The position numbers and the translations under genes are program-made. From Bacillus pumilus (GTDB lineage Bacteria > Bacillota > Bacilli > Bacillales > Bacillaceae), in assembly GCA_001938995.1 (NCBI GenBank), contig MKZN01000009.1, forward strand, positions 1-64,000: DNA of 64,000 nucleotides, read 5' to 3'. Below, in pieces: positions 1 to 8,792 of the stretch; positions within the stretch are counted from its first letter, which is position 1; each line of letters begins with the position of its first letter. Under the pieces are notes generated by a model. It worked only from the letters and a program-made list of their open reading frames with translations, was not told the origin of the DNA and made no database searches.

Positions 1-216
1 ATGTCCCGCAAAGGGACGCCCGCTGATAATGCCTCCATCGAATCGTTTCATTCCTCACTAAAGTCTGAAACGTTCTATCTTAACAGTATTGATCGAACCA
101 CGACCACCATCGTAGAACGCACTGTCATAGAATACATTCATTATTATAACAACATTCGCATTCAAACGAAACTAAACAACCAATCACCGATAAACTATCG
201 GCAATTGGCTGTATAA
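1..216 (+). CDS. IS3-family transposase (OrfB), C-terminal fragment
   Basis: The 71 residues are the end of a DDE integrase of the IS3 family: the block PADNASIESFHSSLKSE carries the third catalytic acid (Glu of DDE), and the HYYNNIRIQTKLNNQSPINYR block is the usual rve-type C-terminus. The first base of the window is in frame, so the ORF may begin upstream of the window; the ATG at position 1 is not necessarily the start. It stops about 40 bp before a sequence resembling an IS terminal repeat. Whether the element is complete cannot be seen here. Confidence 0.75.
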   Translation: MSRKGTPADNASIESFHSSLKSETFYLNSIDRTTTTIVERTVIEYIHYYNNIRIQTKLNNQSPINYRQLAV

Positions 217-256
217 AGGTGTTTTGATCCCTGTCTCAAAAACGGGGGTCAGTCCC
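1..256 (+). mobile_element. Right end of an IS3-family insertion sequence
   Basis: The transposase stop codon is followed by a short spacer and by GGGGGTCAGTCCC at 244-256, which read on the other strand (GGGACTGACCCCC) looks like an IS3-type terminal inverted repeat. The left end lies outside the window, so target duplication cannot be checked. The element ends about 20 bp short of the gatB stop codon, apparently inside the gatB terminator region. Confidence 0.55.
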
Positions 257-273
257 GTCATCAGGCGGTTTTT
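255..273 (+). terminator. Short hairpin with T-run between IS end and gatB
   Basis: CCGTC / GGCGG stem with an ATCA loop followed by five T on the plus strand. On the minus strand (gatB direction) the A-run lies upstream but no T-run follows the stem, so this may be the surviving half of a bidirectional gatB terminator cut by the IS. The stem is short and includes one G-T pair. Confidence 0.35.
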
Positions 274-277
274 GTAT

Positions 278-1708
278 TTAGCGTTTTTTGATTTCTTCTA
301 GAAGAATCTTGTTGACCATCGGCGGATTTGCTTGTCCTTTCGATGCTTTCATGATTTGTCCGACTAAGAAACCAATTGCACGGTCTTTTCCATTTTTAAA
401 GTCTTCAATGGATTGAGGGTTATTGTCAAGTGCTTCTGTCACAAATTTGAGCAATGCCCCTTCGTCAGAAATTTGGACAAGTCCTTTTTCTTTGACGATT
501 GTTTCGGCATCTCCCCCATTTTCAATTAACTCTTTGAAGACCTTTTTGGCAATCTTAGAGGAAATGGTTCCTTTTTCAATGAGTTTGATCATACTCGCTA
601 GTCCCTGAGGCGTGAGCTTTGTATCATCCAATTCTTTTTGGGCGGAGTTGAGATATGCAGATACTTCTCCCATGAGCCAGTTAGATGCTTGCTTCGCTTC
701 TGCACCTTCTGAAATGGTTGCTTCAAAGAAATCAGACATTTCCTTCGTTAACGTGAGAACCATGGCATCGTATGAAGGCAGTCCAAGCTCATCAATATAG
801 CGTTTGCGGCGCTCATCTGGCAGTTCTGGGATGGATGCTCTTACACGCTCTTTCCATTCCTCATCAATGTAAAGCTCAACCAAATCCGGTTCCGGGAAAT
901 AGCGGTAATCATCCGATCCTTCTTTGATACGCATTAAAAGTGTCTTTTTATTTGCTTCATCATAACGGCGGGTTTCTTGCTCGATCACGCCGCCAGATAG
1001 CAATACTTGCTCTTGACGCTTCTCTTCGTATTCAAGACCTTTCTGTACGAACGCAAACGAGTTCAAGTTCTTCAGTTCTGTTTTTGTTCCAAACTTCTCT
1101 TGACCAATTGGACGAAGAGAAATGTTGGCATCACAGCGAAGAGATCCTTCTTCCATTTTACAATCAGAAACACCTGTGTATTGAATAATCGACTTAAGCT
1201 TTTCTAAGTAAGCATACGCTTCTTCTGGTGTGCGAATGTCGGGTTCAGATACGATTTCAACAAGCGGTGTACCTTGACGGTTGTAATCAACAAGTGAATA
1301 GCCGTCGCCCGTATGCGTTAGCTTCCCTGCATCCTCTTCTAAGTGAAGACGGGTAATACCGATTCGTTTTGTTTTGCCGTCTACTTCAATTTCAATCCAG
1401 CCATTCTCACCGATCGGTTTATCAAATTGCGAAATCTGATATGCCTTTGGGTTGTCCGGGTAGAAGTAGTTTTTACGGTCAAATTTTGTGTCTGTTGCAA
1501 TTTCACAGTTCAGTGCCATTGCAGCCTTCATTGCGAAGTTCACTGCTTCTTTGTTTAATACAGGCAGTACGCCTGGATAACCAAGATCAATGACACTTGT
1601 TTGCGTATTGACCGCTGCACCAAATGGTGTTGGCGCACTTGAGAAAATTTTTGATTGTGTTTTTAGCTCTACGTGGACTTCAAGTCCAATTACCGTTTCA
1701 AAGTTCAT
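278..1708 (-). CDS. gatB: Asp-tRNA(Asn)/Glu-tRNA(Gln) amidotransferase subunit B
   Basis: Subunit of the GatCAB amidotransferase that converts Glu-tRNA(Gln), and in many bacteria Asp-tRNA(Asn), to the amidated form in organisms lacking GlnRS. The N-terminus [22 protein letters not shown] is the family signature, and the central kinase-like domain (roughly residues 1-290) and C-terminal YqeY-like tail (to residue 476) are full length for Bacillus GatB. It is the last gene of gatC-gatA-gatB, 13 bp after gatA. An IS element ends immediately downstream. Confidence 0.97.
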   Translation of the reverse strand: MNFETVIGLEVHVELKTQSKIFSSAPTPFGAAVNTQTSVIDLGYPGVLPVLNKEAVNFAMKAAMALNCEIATDTKFDRKNYFYPDNPKAYQISQFDKPIGENGWIEIEVDGKTKRIGITRLHLEEDAGKLTHTGDGYSLVDYNRQGTPLVEIVSEPDIRTPEEAYAYLEKLKSIIQYTGVSDCKMEEGSLRCDANISLRPIGQEKFGTKTELKNLNSFAFVQKGLEYEEKRQEQVLLSGGVIEQETRRYDEANKKTLLMRIKEGSDDYRYFPEPDLVELYIDEEWKERVRASIPELPDERRKRYIDELGLPSYDAMVLTLTKEMSDFFEATISEGAEAKQASNWLMGEVSAYLNSAQKELDDTKLTPQGLASMIKLIEKGTISSKIAKKVFKELIENGGDAETIVKEKGLVQISDEGALLKFVTEALDNNPQSIEDFKNGKDRAIGFLVGQIMKASKGQANPPMVNKILLEEIKKR

Positions 1709-1721
1709 TTTTTTTCACCCC

Positions 1722-3179
1722 TTACAGTTCAGGTTTTGCTTTATGATGATCTGTTGCTTGTTCATATGCATGAGCCACACGATAGACTGTTCCTTCGTCA
1801 AAGTGCTTCCCGATGATTTGCAGTCCTAACGGAAGACCATTTGCAAATCCACAAGGCACACTGATGCCTGGAACACCTGCAAGGTTAACAGGGATCGTTA
1901 AAATGTCGTTCGCATACATCGTAAGAGGATCGCTTGTTTTCTCCCCAATTTTGAATGCAGGAGTTGGTGTAGTTGGTCCAATAATGACATCGTACTTTTC
2001 AAATACATTCTCAAAGTCTTGTTTGATCAAAGTACGGACTTTTTGTGCTTTTTTATAGTACGCGTCGTAATATCCTGAACTTAAAGCGAATGTACCAAGC
2101 ATGATACGGCGCTTCACTTCGTCACCAAAGCCTTCAGAACGTGTGTTTTTGTATAAATCAAGTAAATTGTCAGCATGTTCCGTGCGGTAACCATAGCGGA
2201 TGCCGTCAAAACGAGATAGGTTTGCAGATGCTTCTGACGAAGACAGCAAGTAGTATGTCGCAAGTGCATATTTAGAATGCGGAAGCGATACTTCTTCCCA
2301 TGTCGCACCAAGTCCTTCTAATACTTTTAGTGCTTGGAGAACAGACTCTTTTGCTTCTTCTCCGACGCCTTCGCCAAGATATTCCTTTGGCACGGCAATC
2401 TTTAGACCTTTGATGTCGCCAGTTAATGAAGAAAGGAAATCCGGTACATCCACATTTGCACTTGTTGCGTCCATTTCGTCTACACCAGAGATGGCTTGAA
2501 GCACATATGCGTTGTCCTCTACATTACGGGTAATCGGACCAATTTGATCTAATGATGAAGCAAATGCGATTAAACCGTATCTAGAGACACGCCCATAGGT
2601 CGGTTTCAAACCAACAACACCACAGAATGATGCCGGTTGACGAATGGAACCACCTGTGTCAGATCCAAGTGAGAATGGGACCTCACCTGCTGCAACTGCT
2701 GCTGCAGAACCACCACTTGATCCCCCTGGGACTGTGTTTAGGTTCCATGGGTTTTTCGTTGCTTGGTAGCTTGAGTTCTCTGTAGAAGAACCCATTGCAA
2801 ATTCGTCCATGTTTAATTTACCGATTGTAACAGCTTCTGCTTCTCTTAAACGGTTCACAACTGTTGCATCATAAATTGGATCAAAGTTTTGCAAAATTTG
2901 ACTTGATGCTGTTGTACGTAAATCCTTTGTTACGATATTATCTTTTACACCGATCGGCATACCGAACAATAGGCCAAGTTCGTCCTTTCCACCTACTGCC
3001 TCGTCCAATTCCTTTGCATACGCACGAGCTTTCTCTTCGTCTAGTGCAAGGAATGCTTGTACTTTTCCATCTACTTCATTGATTCGTTTATAAGACTCGT
3101 CCACTAAATCAGAAACGGACAGTTCCTTTTTATGTAAAAGCTCTTTTAATTCAGAAATTTTGTGGTCAAATAATGACAT
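1722..3179 (-). CDS. gatA: Asp-tRNA(Asn)/Glu-tRNA(Gln) amidotransferase subunit A
   Basis: Glutamine-hydrolysing amidase subunit of GatCAB. The Ser-cisSer-Lys amidase triad is visible: Lys in GVKDNI (about residue 79), the glycine-serine rich [14 protein letters not shown] block and the nucleophile region [12 protein letters not shown]. The 485-residue length is normal. It follows gatC by 14 bp in the same operon; ammonia released here is channelled to GatB. Confidence 0.97.
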   Translation of the reverse strand: MSLFDHKISELKELLHKKELSVSDLVDESYKRINEVDGKVQAFLALDEEKARAYAKELDEAVGGKDELGLLFGMPIGVKDNIVTKDLRTTASSQILQNFDPIYDATVVNRLREAEAVTIGKLNMDEFAMGSSTENSSYQATKNPWNLNTVPGGSSGGSAAAVAAGEVPFSLGSDTGGSIRQPASFCGVVGLKPTYGRVSRYGLIAFASSLDQIGPITRNVEDNAYVLQAISGVDEMDATSANVDVPDFLSSLTGDIKGLKIAVPKEYLGEGVGEEAKESVLQALKVLEGLGATWEEVSLPHSKYALATYYLLSSSEASANLSRFDGIRYGYRTEHADNLLDLYKNTRSEGFGDEVKRRIMLGTFALSSGYYDAYYKKAQKVRTLIKQDFENVFEKYDVIIGPTTPTPAFKIGEKTSDPLTMYANDILTIPVNLAGVPGISVPCGFANGLPLGLQIIGKHFDEGTVYRVAHAYEQATDHHKAKPEL

Positions 3180-3193
3180 GTCTCGGGCCTCCT

Positions 3194-3484
3194 TTAGTCC
3201 AAAATAGATGGCACACGAATATAACCGTCTTTTTGATCGGGCGCATTTTTCATGACTGCCTCGATTGAAAGACCTTTATTCGGAACATCTTCTCTCATGA
3301 CGTTTTTCATTTTTAATACGTGGGTTGTTGGTTCAACGTTTTCCGTATCTACCTCGTTTAATTGCTCTGCAAATGAAATGATGCTATCAAGCTGTTCTGT
3401 GAACATCTCAGCTTCTTCGTCTGTAATCGCAAGCCTCGCTAAATGCGCCACGTGCTTTACTTCTTCTATTGAAATTCTTGACAT
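3194..3484 (-). CDS. gatC: Asp-tRNA(Asn)/Glu-tRNA(Gln) amidotransferase subunit C
   Basis: Small (96 aa) clamp subunit that stabilises the GatA-GatB interface. It begins [20 protein letters not shown], typical of GatC, and the ATG is preceded by a strong GGAGGTGA site. First gene of the operon; a promoter candidate lies about 60 bp upstream. Confidence 0.95.
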   Translation of the reverse strand: MSRISIEEVKHVAHLARLAITDEEAEMFTEQLDSIISFAEQLNEVDTENVEPTTHVLKMKNVMREDVPNKGLSIEAVMKNAPDQKDGYIRVPSILD

Positions 3485-3545
3485 GCAGGTTCACCTCCAA
3501 AAATGATGCGTTTTAATGGTCATGATCATAAGTCATATACACTTT

Positions 3546-3575
3546 ATCATATCAAATTTTACTGTTCTAAAGCAA
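3546..3575 (-). promoter_or_regulatory. Candidate sigma-A promoter for gatCAB
   Basis: Read on the minus strand: -35 TTGCTT, 18-bp spacer, -10 TATGAT with an extended TG one base upstream (TGATATGAT). The predicted leader to the gatC ATG is about 55 nt. Assigned by eye; no transcript evidence. Confidence 0.5.
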
Positions 3576-3694
3576 ATTTACCACGGCATATGTAAGCCTT
3601 TTTTATCTGGAGCACATTTCTCCCACAACAAAATGTCAAAACGCTTCAGAAAGTCAGTTTATATTATCTGAATATTTTTACTTTTATTTATTTT

Positions 3695-3708
3695 TGCAAA
3701 CGCTTACA
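3695..3708 (+). promoter_or_regulatory. cre-like site (CcpA operator) upstream of opuE
   Basis: TGCAAACGCTTACA matches the Bacillus catabolite-responsive element consensus TGWAANCGNTNWCA at every position but one. It sits about 165 bp before the opuE start in the 365-bp divergent gatC-opuE region (3508-3873). A weak TTGCAA / TTATCA hexamer pair overlaps it, which would suit CcpA repression. No other clear element was found in this intergenic stretch. Confidence 0.5.
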
Positions 3709-3873
3709 CAAAATACTTATCAACGTTCCACACGTTTTTTCTCTCATGATAAGTGGTTTAAGTAGGTTGATCCCTAGTTAATACTTTGGTAGGTTATGTA
3801 ACCATAGCAGTGAGCAGCCAGATGAATTCAAAGAGGTGTTATCAAATTTACAAGAAAAAGGTGATGTGGAAAC

Positions 3874-5355
3874 ATGAGTATTGAAGTGGGAATTTCTTTA
3901 TCTATTTATTTTATCGGAATGCTTGCGATTGGTTGGTATGCATTTAGAAGAACGAATAATTTGAATGATTATATGTTAGGCGGACGTGGATTAGGCCCTT
4001 ATGTGACCGCTCTATCTGCTGGTGCTGCTGATATGAGTGGTTGGATGCTAATGGGGCTACCTGGTGCCATGTACACGACTGGCCTTTCATCTGGTTGGCT
4101 TGCGGTTGGTTTAATTAGTGGTGCTTACTTAAATTATTTATTTTTGGCTCCTCGCTTGCGCTCGTATACAGAAGTTGCAGATGATGCGATTACCATTCCA
4201 GACTTTTTTGACAAACGCTTTACAGATTCATCTACGTTATTGAAAGCTGTCTCAGCTGTTATTATCATGATTTTCTTTACACTTTATACCTCTTCAGGTA
4301 TGGTATCAGGCGGTCGTTTATTTGAGTCAGCGTTTGGCTCCCATTATATGTTTGGTTTGATTTTAACATCTGGTATCGTTGTTTTATACACATTATTCGG
4401 CGGATTTTTGGCAGTGAGTTTCACTGACTTCGTTCAAGGAGCTATTATGTTTTTAGCATTAGTGCTCGTGCCGATCGTTGCCTTTACTGAATTAGGTGGA
4501 CCTGTTGCCACATTCCAGGATATTCAGCAGATTGACCCTAAATTGCTTGATATTTTTAGAGGAACGAGCGTCATTGGCATTATTTCCTTCTTAGCTTGGG
4601 GACTTGGTTACTTTGGACAGCCGCACATTATTGTTCGATTTATGGCGATTACAACTGTTAAGGATTTAAAACCCGCTCGCCGCATTGGAATGAGCTGGAT
4701 GATTGTGTCAGTCATTGGTTCGCTATCTGTCGGTTTAGTCGGGGTTGCTTATGTACACGAAACTAGTACCACTTTGGCGGATCCTGAAACGATCTTTATC
4801 GTGTTTTCTCAAGTGTTATTCCATCCGTATATTACTGGATTTTTACTCTCTGCCATTTTAGCTGCGATTATGAGTTCAATTTCTTCACAGTTGCTTGTCA
4901 CTGCAAGTGCGATGACAGAGGATTTATACCGCACTTTCTTTAGAAAGAAGGCTTCAGATAAAGAACTTGTGATGATCGGACGTATGTCTGTATTGATCGT
5001 AGCCATTGTTGCCCTTTGTTTATCACTGAATCCAAGTGATACAATCCTTGATCTCGTTGGTTACGCTTGGGCAGGATTTGGCTCCTCATTTGGTCCTGTC
5101 ATCCTATTATGTCTATACTGGAAGCGAATGAATCATCATGGTGCATTAGCGGGAATGGTTGTTGGAGCTGTTGTCGTCTTAACATGGATCTCAACTGGAT
5201 TGAATGATACAACAGGTTTGTACGAAATGGTTCCTGGATTTATTTTAAGTGGTTTGACTGCGATCCTTGTCAGCCTCATGACAAATAAACCGTCTAAAGC
5301 TTCTAAGAAGCTCTTTAGCAAAATGGAAGATCATCTTGAAAATGAGTCAAAATAA
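3874..5355 (+). CDS. opuE: Sodium/proline symporter, osmoprotectant type (OpuE)
   Basis: Member of the sodium:solute symporter family (SSF) that imports proline with Na+; OpuE of B. subtilis supplies proline as an osmoprotectant. The 493-residue protein has about 13 hydrophobic segments and the family blocks NDYMLGGRGLGPYVTALSAG near residues 30-50 and the GWGLGYFGQPHI-like block (here WGLGYFGQPHII) near 240. The same gene stands divergent from gatCAB in B. subtilis, which favours OpuE over its paralogue PutP. The ATG is preceded by AAGGTGATG. A hairpin terminator follows. Confidence 0.9.
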   Translation: MSIEVGISLSIYFIGMLAIGWYAFRRTNNLNDYMLGGRGLGPYVTALSAGAADMSGWMLMGLPGAMYTTGLSSGWLAVGLISGAYLNYLFLAPRLRSYTEVADDAITIPDFFDKRFTDSSTLLKAVSAVIIMIFFTLYTSSGMVSGGRLFESAFGSHYMFGLILTSGIVVLYTLFGGFLAVSFTDFVQGAIMFLALVLVPIVAFTELGGPVATFQDIQQIDPKLLDIFRGTSVIGIISFLAWGLGYFGQPHIIVRFMAITTVKDLKPARRIGMSWMIVSVIGSLSVGLVGVAYVHETSTTLADPETIFIVFSQVLFHPYITGFLLSAILAAIMSSISSQLLVTASAMTEDLYRTFFRKKASDKELVMIGRMSVLIVAIVALCLSLNPSDTILDLVGYAWAGFGSSFGPVILLCLYWKRMNHHGALAGMVVGAVVVLTWISTGLNDTTGLYEMVPGFILSGLTAILVSLMTNKPSKASKKLFSKMEDHLENESK

Positions 5356-5369
5356 CAGTAAATGAAAAG

Positions 5370-5402
5370 GGGTCATCTGCATGATGCGGATGGCTCTTTT
5401 TT
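5370..5402 (+). terminator. Rho-independent terminator of opuE
   Basis: Stem GGGTCATCTGC / GCGGATGGCTC (with G-T pairs), loop ATGAT, followed by six T, just after the opuE stop. Confidence 0.8.
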
Positions 5403-5531
5403 CAATTAAGATAAAAAGCTGTTCTTTCTCCCGTTTCTGAATAAAATAGAAGTTGTGCAGCCATATGGGCTGTGAGAAGATCATATACATGGTGTCAAAT
5501 GTACATACATGAAGTAAAAGGAGCGATACGC

Positions 5532-6224
5532 ATGTTCTGGGCAATTGATTGGGATACGATTTTAAAATTAGCCGTGGCGACTTTAATTGGTTTGATCATC
5601 GGGCTTGAACGTGAGCTCAAGAAAAAACCACTCGGCTTAAAAACATGTATTGTCATTGCTGTCAGCTCCTGCGTATTAACCATCATCAGCATTGATGCAG
5701 CCTACAATTTCCCTAGAGTCTCTAAGCTTCAAATGGATCCACTCAGGTTACCGGCGCAAATTATTTCTGGTGTTGGTTTTATTGGAGCAGGAGTGATCCT
5801 TCGGAAAAGCAATGACGTCATCTCGGGTCTAACGACTTCCGCCATGATTTGGGGAGCGGCAGGACTTGGAGTGGCAACAGGTGCAGGGTTTTATAAAGAA
5901 GCCTTCCTCAGTCTTTTCTTTATTCTTGTCAGTGTTGAGTTTTTACCTTGGCTCTTCCAACGGATTGGGCCGATTCGCTTGCAGGAAAAAGAAATTCGTA
6001 TCAGAATGTCCCTTTCTGATAGAAACCGAATGACAGACATTCTGAAAGAGATGAAAGCACTCAATATTCGCATTCATTCCGTTCGAATTGATGATTTAAA
6101 AGAAAAAGAATATCCGATTATGGAAGTACGCGTCCGTGTGCATAAGGATCGATATACAACCGATGTGTACTTTGACATTAAAGATTTAGAAGGCGTTGTT
6201 GGTGTGAAGTGTGATACGGTGTAA
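5532..6224 (+). CDS. MgtC/SapB family membrane protein
   Basis: 230-residue protein of the MgtC/SapB family: four or five N-terminal transmembrane segments (about residues 5-135) with the family blocks GLIIGLERELKKKPLGLKT and SGVGFIGAGVI, then a soluble C-terminal domain with an ACT-like fold pattern. MgtC proteins are linked to growth in low magnesium and to modulation of ATP synthase; the role of this copy is not known. An in-frame ATG 60 bp upstream exists, but only the ATG at 5532 has a good AAGGAG site at the right distance. The gene stands alone between two terminators. Confidence 0.85.
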   Translation: MFWAIDWDTILKLAVATLIGLIIGLERELKKKPLGLKTCIVIAVSSCVLTIISIDAAYNFPRVSKLQMDPLRLPAQIISGVGFIGAGVILRKSNDVISGLTTSAMIWGAAGLGVATGAGFYKEAFLSLFFILVSVEFLPWLFQRIGPIRLQEKEIRIRMSLSDRNRMTDILKEMKALNIRIHSVRIDDLKEKEYPIMEVRVRVHKDRYTTDVYFDIKDLEGVVGVKCDTV

Positions 6225-6259
6225 ATGGTGATGAGACAAAAGTCTCATCACCATTTTTT
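6225..6259 (+). terminator. Terminator of the mgtC-like gene
   Basis: Perfect 13-bp stem ATGGTGATGAGAC / GTCTCATCACCAT with AAAA loop and a T-run, beginning directly after the stop codon. Confidence 0.9.
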
Positions 6260-6272
6260 ATGAACTTATGGG

Positions 6273-6301
6273 TTGAACTTGCGTTAATATTCAAATAAAA
6301 T
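6273..6301 (+). promoter_or_regulatory. Candidate sigma-A promoter of the alkaline phosphatase gene
   Basis: TTGAAC, 17-bp spacer, TAAAAT; start codon 37 bp downstream of the -10 box. The region is A+T rich and contains TTAATA-like repeats, but I could not recognise a convincing Pho box with regular spacing. Confidence 0.5.
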
Positions 6302-6337
6302 ACAAAATATGAAATAAATGATAAAAGGGGATTTCTA

Positions 6338-7744
6338 ATGGGTTCTATGGATCGTAAAAAACGCATGCTGCTCTTCACTGTGATTCTGACAACACTTGTT
6401 CTAGGTGGCTTGTTCACATTACAAAATGTCTCTCCTGCATCAACGAACGCAGCTAACAAAAAACAAACGCAGACACCAAAGAATATCATCTTTGTGATTG
6501 GTGATGGAATGGGAATGCCTATGATCAAAGCCTACCGTACGTTGAAACAGGAAAAGCAGTCTTCAACAAATCGACAAACCGCCTGGGACCCTTATTTAGT
6601 CGGGATGCAGACGACACACCCAGATGATCCTCGAGATAATATCACAGATTCTGCTGCGGCAGCTACAGCTATGGCGACTGGAAACAAAACATATAATGAC
6701 GCCATCGCCGTTAACCATGAAAAAAAACCTCTTAGAAGTGTCATTGAAGCGGCAAAGGAAGCACGAATGAAAACGGCCTTTGTTGTCTCCTCAGATATCA
6801 CAGATGCAACACCGGCGGCTTTTGGAACACATAACGTCTCCCGAAAAAACAAAGAACAAATTGCGGATCACTTTTTTGATGAGAAGATCAACGGTGAGCC
6901 CAAAGTGGACATTCTTCTCGGTGGCGGAATGCAGTATTTTGACCGCAAAGACCGTGATCTCATTCAGGAATTCAAAAAAAGCGGCTATTCCATCCTTCAA
7001 TCGAAACAAGATTTACTATCTAAACCATCAAAAAAAATGCTTGGTTTATTTCAAGACGATGAGCTAGATCGTGCCATCGATCGTCCTAAAGATGTTCCCT
7101 CTTTAAAAGACATGACGCAGGTAGCTTTGACACAATTAAATGATGACAACCCGCATGGTTTCTTTCTGCTTCTTGAAGGCAGTACGATAGATTCTGCAGG
7201 GCATGAGAATGATGTCGTCGGGGCAATGAGCGAAATGGAGGATTTTGAAAAGGCCGTTCAAGTTGCTCTTCAATTTGCTAAAAAAGATCGAGAAACCCTC
7301 GTGGTGATCACAGCAGATCATGCGACTGGCGGCTTTTCCTTTGGCGCAGATGGAATGACCAGTGAATCCGGCTATAAATGGGACCCGGCGCCCATCTTAG
7401 CGGCAAAGAAAACACCTGTCTATATGGCTAAAAAAATCGCAAGCGGTCAATCCGTTCACGATGTGCTTCACACTTATATTGATTTCTCACTCACGACAGA
7501 TGAAATATCACAAGTAGAAATAGCAGCACAGTCAGGGAAAGCAAGTACGATCCAATTAAGCATCCAACACATTTTCGATCAGCGCTCCTTCACAGGATGG
7601 ACCACGTTTGCCCATACAGGAGAGGATGTCCCTGTCTATGCGTATGGTCCAGGGAAGACCGCATTTCAAGGTTGGATTGATAATACAAAACAAGGGAAAA
7701 ACCTGTTCCACTTGATTGAATCCTCATCAACGTATCGTCCATAA
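6338..7744 (+). CDS. Secreted alkaline phosphatase (candidate amicoumacin-phosphate phosphatase, AmiO-type)
   Basis: Zn/Mg alkaline phosphatase of 468 residues with a Sec signal peptide (basic start, hydrophobic segment about 10-27, then Ala-rich site near 38). Metal and catalytic blocks are intact: FVIGDGMGMPM, nucleophile region DSAAAATAMATG, TDATPAAFGTH, LLLEGSTIDSAGHEND, VITADHATGG and FAHTGEDVP. RBS AAGGGG lies 7 nt before ATG. It converges on amiN across a shared terminator. From memory the amicoumacin system uses a cytosolic kinase (AmiN) and a secreted phosphatase (AmiO) to keep the drug inactive inside and activate it outside; adjacency makes this gene the natural AmiO. A general phosphate-scavenging PhoA/PhoB role remains possible. 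Confidence 0.85.
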   Translation: MGSMDRKKRMLLFTVILTTLVLGGLFTLQNVSPASTNAANKKQTQTPKNIIFVIGDGMGMPMIKAYRTLKQEKQSSTNRQTAWDPYLVGMQTTHPDDPRDNITDSAAAATAMATGNKTYNDAIAVNHEKKPLRSVIEAAKEARMKTAFVVSSDITDATPAAFGTHNVSRKNKEQIADHFFDEKINGEPKVDILLGGGMQYFDRKDRDLIQEFKKSGYSILQSKQDLLSKPSKKMLGLFQDDELDRAIDRPKDVPSLKDMTQVALTQLNDDNPHGFFLLLEGSTIDSAGHENDVVGAMSEMEDFEKAVQVALQFAKKDRETLVVITADHATGGFSFGADGMTSESGYKWDPAPILAAKKTPVYMAKKIASGQSVHDVLHTYIDFSLTTDEISQVEIAAQSGKASTIQLSIQHIFDQRSFTGWTTFAHTGEDVPVYAYGPGKTAFQGWIDNTKQGKNLFHLIESSSTYRP

Positions 7745-7749
7745 AAAGA

Positions 7750-7785
7750 ACCCCCGCCTCATCATGTAGGCGGGGATTTTTGTTT
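7750..7785. terminator. Bidirectional terminator between phosphatase gene and amiN
   Basis: Stem CCCCGCCT / AGGCGGGG with an 8-nt loop, ATTTTTGTTTT on the plus side and TTCTTTTT on the minus side. It closes both the phosphatase gene and the long ami operon. Confidence 0.9.
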
Positions 7786-8792
7786 TAAGATTGACTTAGC
7801 TTTGTAAAGTCAAAGGTCGTAATAGGTGTCGCTGCCTCAATATCGGAACGGAAGCTGGCGAGCATACCTTTCTCTTCTTCTCCGATAGTTGCCAAATCAA
7901 ATGCTTGATGAAACAAGCCGTAAAGAAGTATATGCCGTAAGCGAAGGAAATCAGAAATGGATGCAAGCCACTCATCCCCTAGTTCATTCTCTTCACGATA
8001 GCCTTTTAGGAACTGTTTCATGAAGTTCCCTGCAAAAGCGGCTTTGTCTTCGTAAGGAATCACTGGATACCATAAGACATTGTATAGCAATATACTGATA
8101 TCATTGATAAACCAGTTGTATCCAATATCATCGAAATCAAAGGTCGTAATTTCCCCTTGATCCCAGTGAAAGTTTCCGTGATGGAGATCCGCATGGACCA
8201 ATCCGTACGTATCTTGGTTTTTCGGAAGCTTTGCCAACTTTTCCATTAACCGATCCGCTTGTTCAAATACAAGTGTCTGATCCGCTGGCACATATTTGCG
8301 CAGTTTCAGCTGCTCTTCTTCATCCCACTCTTGTCTTTTAAAACGCGGGTCTGACGGTTGATAGCTTTTTGTCAGCTTATGCATGCGTCCAGTATATTGT
8401 CCAAGGGCATAAAATAATTCATCGTTCCAATCTGCCTCTTCGACTTTATGGCCAGGTGCTTTCTCATATACCCGAAGTAAAAATGCACCGCCTTGCCCAT
8501 CGTCTACTTGTTCGATATCGCGACCATTTAATGAGGCAATTGGTTTCGCAACTGATAGACCGCCCTTTGCTAAGTGATGCAGCCATTCCATTTCACCTAA
8601 AATATAGTCAGGTGATCTTCGGATGGTGTGCGTAATTTTCAAAATAAAAGACTCTCCGCCTTTTTTCATTTCATACACATAGTTTTCGGCATCTGCGATA
8701 AAGTGGATATCACTTCGCTTGACACCATATAAGTGAGTGGCCTCATCTAATATGTTTGATTCTTCGTAAATGGCTTTTACATCTTTATGCAT
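7785..8792 (-). CDS. amiN: Amicoumacin kinase AmiN / YerI (APH-fold self-resistance kinase)
   Basis: 335-residue phosphotransferase of the aminoglycoside/choline/homoserine kinase fold. The Brenner motif VHADLHHGN (about residues 198-206) and the metal-binding DFDD (about 216) are present. It is the positional equivalent of B. subtilis yerI. From memory, AmiN of B. pumilus and YerI of B. subtilis inactivate amicoumacin by phosphorylation. Here its start codon overlaps the end of the last PKS gene by 8 bp, so it is translated as part of the operon, which fits immunity made in step with the product. Chromosomal yerI in non-producers may be its relative or relic. Substrate assignment is inferred from context. 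Confidence 0.85.
   Translation of the reverse strand: MHKDVKAIYEESNILDEATHLYGVKRSDIHFIADAENYVYEMKKGGESFILKITHTIRRSPDYILGEMEWLHHLAKGGLSVAKPIASLNGRDIEQVDDGQGGAFLLRVYEKAPGHKVEEADWNDELFYALGQYTGRMHKLTKSYQPSDPRFKRQEWDEEEQLKLRKYVPADQTLVFEQADRLMEKLAKLPKNQDTYGLVHADLHHGNFHWDQGEITTFDFDDIGYNWFINDISILLYNVLWYPVIPYEDKAAFAGNFMKQFLKGYREENELGDEWLASISDFLRLRHILLYGLFHQAFDLATIGEEEKGMLASFRSDIEAATPITTFDFTKLSQS

Noticed and set aside
3755..3790. Sigma-B promoter for opuE
   Set aside because: GTTTAA is present about 110 bp before the start, but no GGGTAT-like -10 stands at the right distance; B. subtilis opuE has such a promoter, so absence here is not proven.
6338..6528. Pho box at the phosphatase promoter
   Set aside because: TTAATA-like hexamers occur upstream but not as direct repeats at regular 11-bp spacing.
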